Part shown: piece after piece, positions 57,066-64,000 of the stretch | Numbering within the stretch: the stretch's first letter is position 1 | How the letters are laid out: each line of letters starts with the position of its first letter | Assembly (NCBI GenBank): GCA_026003475.1 | Contig: BPHJ01000001.1 | Location: forward strand, 2,095,246-2,159,245 | Source: Candidatus Kapaibacterium sp. | GTDB lineage: Bacteria; Bacteroidota; Ignavibacteria; Kapaibacteriales; NICIL-2 | Direction: 5' to 3' | DNA: 64,000 nucleotides | Translations under genes and position numbers: made by a program | The notes under the pieces: generated by a model | The model's input: the letters and a program-made list of their open reading frames with translations, nothing else | Told to the model about the DNA's origin: nothing | Database searches by the model: none

Positions 57066-60000
57066 TTGCGCGCATCATTGACTGGGCATTCCGCAATCGG
57101 TTTCTGGTGGTGTTCCTCACCCTCTTTGCTGTCGCCGCTGGCGTCTACTCCATTTCCACCATCCCCCTGGATGCGCTGCCGGACTTGAGTGATGTCCAGG
57201 TCATCGTGTACACGGAAGCCCCAGGACAAGCCCCTGAAATTGTGGAGCAGCAGATCACCTACCCGCTGACCAGCGCACTGCTCTCCGTCCCGCGGGCGCG
57301 GACTGTGCGGGGCTACTCCTTCTTCGGCTTCTCGCTGGTGTACGTGCTCTTCGAAGACGGGACGGACATCTACTGGGCACGGAGCCGCGTGCTGGAGTAC
57401 CTCAACACCGTCAGCGAACGGCTGCCTGCGGGAATTGTCCCCAGGCTCGGTCCGGATGCCAGCGGGCTCGGCTGGGTCTTGATGTACGCCCTGCGCTCCC
57501 GGCAACGCGATCTTGCTGAGCTCCGCTCCCTGCAGGATTGGTACCTACGTTACGAGCTCGGCTCCATCGAGGGTGTTGCCGAAGTTGCCTCCCTGGGTGG
57601 ATTTGTCCGCAGTTACCGCATTACGGTGGATCCGCTCAAGCTCCGCGCTTACGGGTTGACGCTGGCAGATGTGCAGAGCGCGGTGCGCAACAGCAGCCGC
57701 GAAGTCGGCGGCGAAGTCCTCGAGATGAGCGAAATGGAGTACATGGTGCGCGGCGTTGGCTACATCTCTTCAGAGGACGACCTGCGGCGAATCCCCGTCG
57801 GGATGCGTCCGGCAGGACCGGCGGATTTCCCCACGGCAGATGCCCCGATGGGCAGAGATGGTATGGCTCCGGGAGCACCCGATGTCCCGGACATGGCTCG
57901 CCCCGGGGCACTCTCTCCACCCGTCCTCCAGGTGCCGATCTTCCTGTCGGAGATCGCCCACATTACTCGTGAACCAATGCCTCGCCGCGGCATTGCCGAG
58001 CTGGACGGTGAGGGCGAAGTTGTCGGCGGGATTGTCGTTGCCCGATACGGCGCAAACGCCCTGGAAGTTATCCGAGCGGTCAAGCGGAAGCTCGAAGAAG
58101 TACGGCGGAGTCTGCCTGCCGACGTCGAGGTGGTCATAACGTACGACCGCTCCAAGCTCATTGAGGCTGCCATAGCGACGTTGCGGGAAAAGCTCCTGGA
58201 GGAATCCCTCGTCGTGCTGCTGGTCTGCTTCGTATTCCTGTTCCATTTCGGGAGCGGAGTGGTCATTCTCATCGCTCTACCGGTCTCGATTCTGCTGGCA
58301 TTCGTGGTCATGAAGCTGCAAGGCATCCCCTCCAACATCATGTCGCTCGGGGGAATTGCCATTGCCATCGGGGCAATGGTGGATGCCGGGATTGTCATGG
58401 TGGAGAATGTCCACCGGCGCTTGGCGCACGGTTCGGGTTCAGCCCAACGCATGGAGCTCATCCGCGAAGCCACGCACGAGGTAGCTCCATCGCTCTTCTA
58501 TGCCCTGCTGCTCATCACAATCTCCTTCCTCCCGGTCTTTGCCCTGGAAGCTCAGGAAGGACGGCTTTTCAAGCCACTTGCCTACACGAAGACCTACGCA
58601 ATGGCAGCCGCGGCGCTCGTGTCCATCACCTTGGTACCGGTGCTCATTGGTTGGCTGGTACGTGGGCGCACCGTCCCCGAAGAGCGCCATCCACTCACCG
58701 GTCCGCTCGGGAGGCTCTACGAGAAGCTCCTCCGACGCCTCTTACGGCATCCCTGGTGGGTTATCACTGCCGTTGCTCTCTTGGCGCTCAGCACGCTCTA
58801 TCCTCTGCTCCGGCTCGGTTCGGAGTTCATGCCCCCGCTCTGGGAGATGGATTTGCTCTACATGCCTACCACCTTCCCCGGCATTTCCATCACGAAGGCG
58901 CGGGAGGTGCTACAGCAGACCGATAGAATCCTGCGGCAGTTTCCCGAGGTGGAGCGCGTCTTCGGCAAAATCGGGCGAGCCGAGACGGCAACCGACCCGG
59001 CTCCGCTGGACATGCTGGAGACAACCATCCTGCTCAAGCCCCGAGAGGACTGGCGTCCGGGTATTACTCCGGATAGCCTCATTGCCGAACTGGACCGAGC
59101 GCTCCGCCTCCCGGGTATCAGCAATGCTTGGACCATGCCGATTCGGACCCGCATTGACATGCTCAGCACGGGTATCCGTACTCCACTGGGCATCAAACTC
59201 TCCGGACCTTCGCTCGACACTCTGGAGCAGCTCGGTGCCCGCATCGAGGCGCTTCTCCGGCAGCTGCCGGGCACGCTTTCGGTCTTCGCTGAACGCTCCC
59301 TCCGGGGCAAGTACCTGGATATCCGCATCGACCGGGAACGAGCGGCACGCTATGGCTTGACCCTTGGGGATGTGCAGGAGGTCATCCGCAGCGCTCTCGG
59401 CGGCATGCCCATTGCAGAGTCCGTCGAAGGGCGGGAACGCTACCCCATTGTATTCCGCTACCCGCGGGAGCTGCGCGATAATCCCGATGCACTCGCCCGG
59501 ATGGTGCTCATCCCCACCCCGAGCGGCACTGCTGTTCCGCTCGGGGAAGTTGCCCGCTTCGAGCTCCGCGAAGGTGCTATGCAGGTCAAAAGCGAGGATG
59601 CAATCCCGACCCTGTGGGTATACATCGATGTGCGCGGCTCGGATTACGGCAGCTATGTCCGGCAGGCACACGAGCTGCTTGCCCAGCACATCCAGCTCCC
59701 GCCCGGGTACACGCTGCGCTGGAGCGGACAGTACGAGTACATGCAACGGGCATATCGGCGCCTGCTGGTGATTGTCCCGATCGCCCTGGCACTCATCATC
59801 GTGCTGCTCTACTTGAACACCCGCTCCTGGCTCAAGGTCGGCATAGTGCTCCTGGCTGCACCTCTTTCGCTCATCGGTGCCTTTTGGCTCCTCTACGCGC
59901 TCGGCTACAATCTCAGCGTCGCGGTCTGGGTTGGACTAATCGCCTTGGCAGGGCTCGATGCCGAAACCGGCGTGGTCATGCTGCTCTACTTGGAGCTTGC

Positions 60001-60298
60001 CTATAACGAGGCACGGCAGCAGGGGAAACTCCGCACTCGGGAAGACCTGCAGGAAGCCGTCCTGCACGGCGCTGCTCGACGACTCCGCCCAAAGCTCATG
60101 ACAGCGCTGACCATTCTGGTAGGACTGCTGCCCATCATGTGGAGTCAAGCAGTCGGCGCCGACGTCATGAAGCGCATCGCCGCCCCAATGGTTGGGGGCA
60201 TTGTCACGAGCTTTCTGCTGGAGCTGCTCCTCTACCCGGTCATCTACCTCCTCTGGCGCCGCCGTCAACTCCCATCACTCCCCGACACGTCCCAGTAG
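57062..60298 (+). CDS. cusA: Heavy-metal efflux RND transporter (CusA/CzcA family)
   Basis: 1078 residues, the proton-driven inner-membrane pump of the tripartite exporter. Visible are the first helix, the signature DALPDLSDVQVIVYTEAPGQ, the central TM helices with the proton-relay aspartate in AIAIGAMVDAGIVMVENVHR, and the second-half counterparts LIALAGLDAETGVVMLLYLE. Methionine-rich stretches in the periplasmic loop (PMGRDGMAPGAPDVPDMARP) could help handle Cu(I) or Ag(I). Whether the substrate is monovalent (Cus) or divalent (Czc) cannot be settled from this reading; the adaptor and neighbouring ATPase favour copper or silver. The stop at 60298 is followed directly by an ATG. Confidence 0.9.
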   Translation: MIARIIDWAFRNRFLVVFLTLFAVAAGVYSISTIPLDALPDLSDVQVIVYTEAPGQAPEIVEQQITYPLTSALLSVPRARTVRGYSFFGFSLVYVLFEDGTDIYWARSRVLEYLNTVSERLPAGIVPRLGPDASGLGWVLMYALRSRQRDLAELRSLQDWYLRYELGSIEGVAEVASLGGFVRSYRITVDPLKLRAYGLTLADVQSAVRNSSREVGGEVLEMSEMEYMVRGVGYISSEDDLRRIPVGMRPAGPADFPTADAPMGRDGMAPGAPDVPDMARPGALSPPVLQVPIFLSEIAHITREPMPRRGIAELDGEGEVVGGIVVARYGANALEVIRAVKRKLEEVRRSLPADVEVVITYDRSKLIEAAIATLREKLLEESLVVLLVCFVFLFHFGSGVVILIALPVSILLAFVVMKLQGIPSNIMSLGGIAIAIGAMVDAGIVMVENVHRRLAHGSGSAQRMELIREATHEVAPSLFYALLLITISFLPVFALEAQEGRLFKPLAYTKTYAMAAAALVSITLVPVLIGWLVRGRTVPEERHPLTGPLGRLYEKLLRRLLRHPWWVITAVALLALSTLYPLLRLGSEFMPPLWEMDLLYMPTTFPGISITKAREVLQQTDRILRQFPEVERVFGKIGRAETATDPAPLDMLETTILLKPREDWRPGITPDSLIAELDRALRLPGISNAWTMPIRTRIDMLSTGIRTPLGIKLSGPSLDTLEQLGARIEALLRQLPGTLSVFAERSLRGKYLDIRIDRERAARYGLTLGDVQEVIRSALGGMPIAESVEGRERYPIVFRYPRELRDNPDALARMVLIPTPSGTAVPLGEVARFELREGAMQVKSEDAIPTLWVYIDVRGSDYGSYVRQAHELLAQHIQLPPGYTLRWSGQYEYMQRAYRRLLVIVPIALALIIVLLYLNTRSWLKVGIVLLAAPLSLIGAFWLLYALGYNLSVAVWVGLIALAGLDAETGVVMLLYLELAYNEARQQGKLRTREDLQEAVLHGAARRLRPKLMTALTILVGLLPIMWSQAVGADVMKRIAAPMVGGIVTSFLLELLLYPVIYLLWRRRQLPSLPDTSQ

Positions 60299-60323
60299 AT
60301 GTTCCACCTTCCGTCCCACAACC

Positions 60324-62354
60324 ATGCTCTCCCATCCTCCCCATCACCGACACAGCACCAGCAAACAAGACCACTCTGCACACCATCATCTGCCCCATAC
60401 ACACCACCATGCGCACATGGTGGAGGATTTCCGGCGGCGCTTCTGGATTTCGCTGGCGCTGACGGTGCCGATTCTGGCGCTTTCGCCCATGATCCAGGCT
60501 TTTCTGGGGCTGGGCGAAGCGCTGCGCTTTCCGGGAGATCTGTGGGTGCTCTGGGCGCTGTCGTCCGCCGTGTTCTTCTACGGAGGCTGGCCGTTCCTGA
60601 AAGGCATTGCCGAGGAGCTGCGCCAGCGAAATCCCGGCATGATGACACTGATCGCCATCGCCATCAGCGTGGCCTATCTCTACTCGAGCGCGGTTGTTTT
60701 CGGACTGGCCGGAAAAATCTTTTTCTGGGAGCTGGCCACGCTGATCGATGTGATGCTGCTGGGGCACTGGATCGAGATGCGTTCGGTGCTGGGGGCATCG
60801 CGGGCGCTGGAAGAGCTGGCCCGCCTGATGCCGACCGAGGCCCACAGGGTGATGCCGGATGGCTCGATCCAGGATGTGCCGCTCGATCAGCTTCAGCCGG
60901 GCGACCGCGTGCTGGTCCGCCCCGGCGAGAAAATTCCGGCCGATGGCGTGATCGTCGAAGGCCATACCACGGTCAACGAGGCGCTGCTCACCGGCGAATC
61001 GGCACCGGTCGAGAAAAAGGTCGGCGACACGGTGATTGGCGGCGCCATCAACGGCGAAGGGTCGCTCACCGTAGAGGTGCAGAAAACCGGCACCGAAAGC
61101 TACCTGTCGCAGGTCATCGAGCTGGTCCGGCAGGCGCAGGAGACAAAGTCCCGCACGCAGGACCTGGCCAACCGGGCCGCCCGCTTGCTTACCGTCGTGG
61201 CACTGGGAGGCGGCGCGCTGACGCTGGCGGTCTGGACGCTGGTCATGGGCCAGCCGTTCGACTTTGCGCTGGAGCGCATGGTGACCGTCATGGTGATCGC
61301 CTGCCCGCATGCCCTGGGGCTGGCCGTGCCGCTGGTGGTGGCCGTCTCGACCGCCCTGTCCGCACAGCACGGGCTGCTGATCCGTGACCGCACGGCCTTT
61401 GAAAACGCGCGCAATCTGCAGGCGGTGATCTTCGACAAGACGGGCACGCTCACCGAAGGGCGCTTCGGTGTGACCGACACGCTGGTTTTTCAGGACGGGC
61501 TCTCTGAAGAGGAACTGCTAAAGCTGGCAGCGGCCGTCGAGCAGCATTCCGAGCACCCGATTGCCCGGGGCATCGTCGAGGCGGTGGCGCATCCCCCGGC
61601 CGCCGAGGATTTCGAAGCCATCCCGGGCAAAGGAGCCCGGGCCCGCGTCAATGGCGAGGAGGTCCGCGTGGTCAGTCCGGGCTACCTGCGCGAGCACGGA
61701 CTGGAGGCGCGGGACGAACGCATAGACCGACTGGCCGAACAGGGCAAAACGGTGGTGTTTGTCGTGCGCGATGGCCGGGTAGCCGGCGCGATCGCCCTGG
61801 CCGACGTGATCCGTCCCGAATCGAAGGAAGCCGTGCGGCAGCTCAAAGCAATGGGCCTGCAGGTGATGATGCTCACCGGCGACAACCGCCGCGTGGCCGC
61901 CTGGGTCGCTCGCGAAATCGGCCTGGACGACTATTTCGCCGAAGTGCTTCCTGATCAGAAAGCGGCTAAGGTCAGGGAAGTGCAGCAGCGCGGGCTGCGC
62001 GTGGCCATGGTGGGCGACGGCATCAACGACGCCCCGGCGCTGGCACAGGCCGATGTGGGCATCGCCATCGGCGCCGGCACCGACGTGGCCATCGAGACGG
62101 CCGACATCGTGCTCGTGCGCAACGACCCGCGCGACGTGGTGTCGATCCTGCGCCTGAGCCGTGCCACCTATCGCAAAATGGTCCAAAATCTCTGGTGGGC
62201 GGCCGGCTACAACATCGTCGCCATCCCGCTGGCCGCCGGTGTACTCTACAAGCTGGGCCTGCTGCTGGGGCCGGCCGTCGGCGCCATGCTGATGTGCATT
62301 GAGTACCGTGATCTGTTCGCAATCAATGCACGATTCCTCCAGGTGCGGTCGTGA
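60324..62354 (+). CDS. copB: CopB-type P1B heavy-metal ATPase with His-rich N-terminus
   Basis: 676 residues from ATG 60324; an ATG at 60299 is in another frame. The N-terminus carries clustered histidines ([22 protein letters not shown]). The core has [14 protein letters not shown], the intramembrane [12 protein letters not shown] motif that marks the CopB (P1B-3) subgroup, the phosphorylation motif [19 protein letters not shown] and the hinge [16 protein letters not shown]. It moves copper or silver ions out of the cytoplasm. No N-terminal CxxC domain is present. Base composition switches sharply near 60420 to a GCC/CTG/GGC-rich style unlike any neighbour, like that of Rhodothermus-type genomes by impression. 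The last 15 codons return to a host-like style. Confidence 0.92.
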   Translation: MLSHPPHHRHSTSKQDHSAHHHLPHTHHHAHMVEDFRRRFWISLALTVPILALSPMIQAFLGLGEALRFPGDLWVLWALSSAVFFYGGWPFLKGIAEELRQRNPGMMTLIAIAISVAYLYSSAVVFGLAGKIFFWELATLIDVMLLGHWIEMRSVLGASRALEELARLMPTEAHRVMPDGSIQDVPLDQLQPGDRVLVRPGEKIPADGVIVEGHTTVNEALLTGESAPVEKKVGDTVIGGAINGEGSLTVEVQKTGTESYLSQVIELVRQAQETKSRTQDLANRAARLLTVVALGGGALTLAVWTLVMGQPFDFALERMVTVMVIACPHALGLAVPLVVAVSTALSAQHGLLIRDRTAFENARNLQAVIFDKTGTLTEGRFGVTDTLVFQDGLSEEELLKLAAAVEQHSEHPIARGIVEAVAHPPAAEDFEAIPGKGARARVNGEEVRVVSPGYLREHGLEARDERIDRLAEQGKTVVFVVRDGRVAGAIALADVIRPESKEAVRQLKAMGLQVMMLTGDNRRVAAWVAREIGLDDYFAEVLPDQKAAKVREVQQRGLRVAMVGDGINDAPALAQADVGIAIGAGTDVAIETADIVLVRNDPRDVVSILRLSRATYRKMVQNLWWAAGYNIVAIPLAAGVLYKLGLLLGPAVGAMLMCIEYRDLFAINARFLQVRS

Positions 62355-62736
62355 CGGAACTACAGCGGCATGGACCATGTTTGAAGACCCTTCCCCGCAT
62401 ACCTCCAAGCAGTGCTGAGGCGACTGACGGGCTCGCGCAGATCAGCCTCGGGCTGCTGGATTCACCCACGTTGGGATGAAGCCGCACTGTGCAGCCCGCG
62501 ACAGAAGGATCCACCGTCCCTTCTCTATGGCTCGCAGGACGGGAGCATTTACTGATGGCAAGCAGGACACCGGCTCGAACTCCAGTGACGTTGTGGTCGT
62601 ACAGTGGCGGGCCGTATCAGCCGATCACACACGTGGTCAGCTTGACATTGTTCATACGTACTCCGTCGGCTATTTGATCTTCGAAAACCTGCACAGCACA
62701 CTGACTCATCCCGTGCTCTCCTGCGCCATAGCAGTC
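62355..62736. other. Unassigned region after the ATPase gene
   Basis: No convincing gene on either strand. Short open frames exist on the plus strand (62476-63120) but run antisense to recognisable FkbM sequence and lack any family features. No transposase remnant or clear terminal repeat was seen. Confidence 0.5.
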
Positions 62737-63454
62737 TTAGAGACCACGCCGGCTGTCTGCCAAATTACTTTGTGCCCAATTAGCAATGGCGTGGAAAAAA
62801 ATGTAGTTATCGTAACACAACTGACCGTGCGGCTCTATGGTTTCCTGTACCGGAATTGCCTTCCTAGAGCGGATAACATACGCTGCGTAGCCGTACCGGA
62901 TAATCTCACGAAAGAGCTCCTCTGGACGTACACCTGCCGCAGGCAGCGTGGCGAAATTGATTTCGACGAACAGTATCGGTTTATCCCGTCGGATTACTGT
63001 GTCGGCTCCCCGAATGACATTCAATTCCGCTCCCTCGACATCTACCTTGATCGCATCAATCCTATCAATGTGATTTTTCGGCTACGAAGTGATCAATTGT
63101 TGTCGTTGGGACTTCTGTAATGTGTGAGGAGCTCGAGAAATAAATTGAACTTTTTGTGCCATCAATAGAGATCGTTGTTGATCCGTGCGTATCTGAAAGT
63201 GCACATTGCTGGCATTCTACATTCGTAGCATTATTGAGAGCAAGATGGTCTTTGAGATGATTACATAAGTCCGGAACAGGTTCAAAAGCGTACACTCTGC
63301 CATGAGGACCAACCTTCTTGGATATCAAGAGCGTATAGAGCCCTAAATTTGCCCCTGCATCGTCGAGTCCACACGTGCGTCCATACCACACTCCAAAGGT
63401 TAGGTGATTGCAAAATACATGAAAGCGCTCTATATTTGCATGCGAGAAGAATGT
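62737..63454 (-). pseudogene. FkbM-family methyltransferase, C-terminal fragment with a frameshift
   Basis: On the minus strand, the frame open from 63454 encodes DDAGANLGLYTLLISKKVGP, then GRVYAFEPVPDLCNHLKDHL and TTTIDHFVAEK. This is the SAM-binding core of an FkbM methyltransferase. It then hits a stop at 63065. Removing one A from the run of five A near 63083-63087 restores NHIDRIDAIKVDVEGAELNV and the rest to the stop at 62737. The N-terminal third is missing. So this is a truncated, frame-broken gene, or a homopolymer error on top of a truncation. It could be the missing half of the fragment at 53853-54248. Confidence 0.75.
63431..63439 (+). promoter_or_regulatory. -7 promoter element of a short transcription unit
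   Basis: TATATTTGC, identical to the tRNA-Arg promoter element. The only thing between it and the strong terminator at 63511-63535 is about 70 bases. Confidence 0.55.
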
Positions 63455-63535
63455 TCACTTTGTGTCCTTTTCGCAACAAGGCTTAGTGCCGTAGGCTTTC
63501 CAAAGCCTTTGCCCTCACCTCGGTGAGGGCTTTTT
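63445..63535 (+). ncRNA. Candidate small RNA or leader transcript of about 90 bases
   Basis: It is bounded by the -7 element at 63431-63439 and the terminator ending at 63535. It contains a hairpin AGGCTTT/AAAGCCT (63493-63508) and a possible 11-codon leader peptide, ATG 63451 to TAG (MFTLCPFRNKA). It does not resemble SRP RNA, 6S RNA or tmRNA. It could be a free small RNA or a remnant leader whose terminator insulates clpC. Confidence 0.4.
63511..63535 (+). terminator. Rho-independent terminator
   Basis: GCCCTCACC (63511-63519) and GGTGAGGGC (63522-63530) form a perfect 9-bp stem with a 2-base loop (extended to a tetraloop if the closing pair opens), followed by five T. Confidence 0.9.
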
Positions 63536-63745
63536 GTTTCGCGCTGCGGTCAGGAAGCCACAGAGCACAGTGCTTCATGTTCACTGGCAAACTGCCGATA
63601 GTTGAATCAGGCCACGAGTGCTTCTCTCAGTGCCGCGATCGCGGTGCTGCAATACAGCGCGGCTTGTCTGCGTCCATTGCGTTGGCGCACTGAGCTTGAG
63701 CCGCTCGGCGCCGAATCGAATGCAACGACTTTGTAGGTAACACAA

Positions 63746-64000
63746 ATGGACGGCAACTTTTCAAATCGTGTGCAGGAAGTCATCCGCCTCAGCCGCGAAG
63801 AAGCCTTGCGGCTGGGGCATGACTACATTGGCACTGAACACTTGCTGCTCGGCATAATCCGGGAAGGTGAAGGTATTGCCGTCAAGATTCTGCGGAACCT
63901 GGGCGTGGACCTCTACCGGCTCAAGAAAGCCGTCGAAGATACCGTCCGCAGCACCAGCGGCACGCTGACGATCGGGAATATCCCACTGACCAAGCAAGCC
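63746..64000 (+). CDS. clpC: ATP-dependent Clp protease ATP-binding subunit ClpC, N-terminus (cut by window edge)
   Basis: 85 codons of the N-terminal Clp repeat domain, from ATG 63746 to the window end with no stop. The sequence FSNRVQEVIRLSREEALRLG then YIGTEHLLLGIIREGEGIAV and KILRNLGVDLYRLKKAVEDT is characteristic of ClpC-type Hsp100 proteins. The protein unfolds substrates and adaptors for ClpP. The 210 bases upstream, after the terminator at 63535, contain no exact TAnnTTTG element, so its promoter is unclear. Confidence 0.93.
   Translation, partial: MDGNFSNRVQEVIRLSREEALRLGHDYIGTEHLLLGIIREGEGIAVKILRNLGVDLYRLKKAVEDTVRSTSGTLTIGNIPLTKQA

Noticed and set aside
62476..63120. 214-codon plus-strand frame after the ATPase gene
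   Set aside because: It is antisense to clear FkbM methyltransferase sequence and has no family features, signal peptide or promoter.
62355..63745. Transposase or attachment site at the right edge of the metal island
   Set aside because: No DDE or serine/tyrosine recombinase motifs, terminal inverted repeats or target duplications could be seen.

Overview
Organism. Three independent signals place this DNA in the Bacteroidota/Chlorobiota/Ignavibacteria-Kapabacteria assemblage. First, at least eight secreted or surface proteins end in type IX secretion (T9SS) sorting domains. Second, many genes are preceded by the -7 promoter element TAnnTTTG(C) typical of this group. Third, E1 alpha and beta of a 2-oxoacid dehydrogenase are fused into one chain. 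Assignment below this level (a Kapabacteria-like thermophile would fit) is inference. All coordinates are read by eye; no search was run.

Layout. 1-5152: guaB 3' end, then E1 alpha/beta, ilvE and gatB on the minus strand. 5.2-17 kb: a VWA-OmpA lipoprotein, a large S74/T9SS fibre-like protein, a dihydroorotate dehydrogenase, a LysM lytic transglycosylase, and a three-gene minus-strand operon ending in a divergent sigma factor. 17-19.2 kb: a small PII-like gene, a GT39-like membrane protein and a frame-broken lipoprotein. 19.2-25.4 kb: a second, diverged, mirror-image copy of gatB-ilvE-E1-guaB, including its promoter. 25.7-26.6 kb: tRNA-Arg(CCG) and a TPR membrane protein. 26.7-44.9 kb: a run of plus-strand secreted proteins (a 2358-residue Pmp-like beta-helix protein, a NIDO/dockerin-like protein split in two frames, a cohesin-like protein, a 1038-residue cargo, a Cys-rich metzincin) closing with a second sigma factor. 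45-54 kb: atpD-atpC, a DCC-family protein, a methyltransferase, heme A synthase (COX15/CtaA), a GT4 glycosyltransferase and katG. 54.2-62.4 kb: a heavy-metal (Cu/Ag type) efflux island, cusCBA plus a CopB-type P1B ATPase, lying between two incomplete FkbM methyltransferase genes in opposite orientation. 63.4-64 kb: a short promoter-terminator transcription unit and the 5' end of clpC.

How it fits together. The duplicated block pairs branched-chain amino acid deamination (IlvE) with oxidative decarboxylation (E1) and places a tRNA amidotransferase subunit (GatB) first in the operon; guaB faces it tail to tail. The T9SS region encodes surface adhesin/scaffold-like proteins, and at two separate loci a sigma-factor gene directly follows a secreted-protein gene. 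The metal island differs in composition from its surroundings, most strongly in the ATPase gene, and looks horizontally acquired.

Main puzzles. Normally single-copy genes (gatB, guaB, ilvE, E1) occur twice, inverted about a 14-kb centre: either an old inverted duplication or a chimeric join between two related genomes. The broken FkbM halves flank the metal island. Several genes are interrupted by single-base frame changes (NIDO protein, lipoprotein, FkbM), which could be real decay, recoding or sequencing error.
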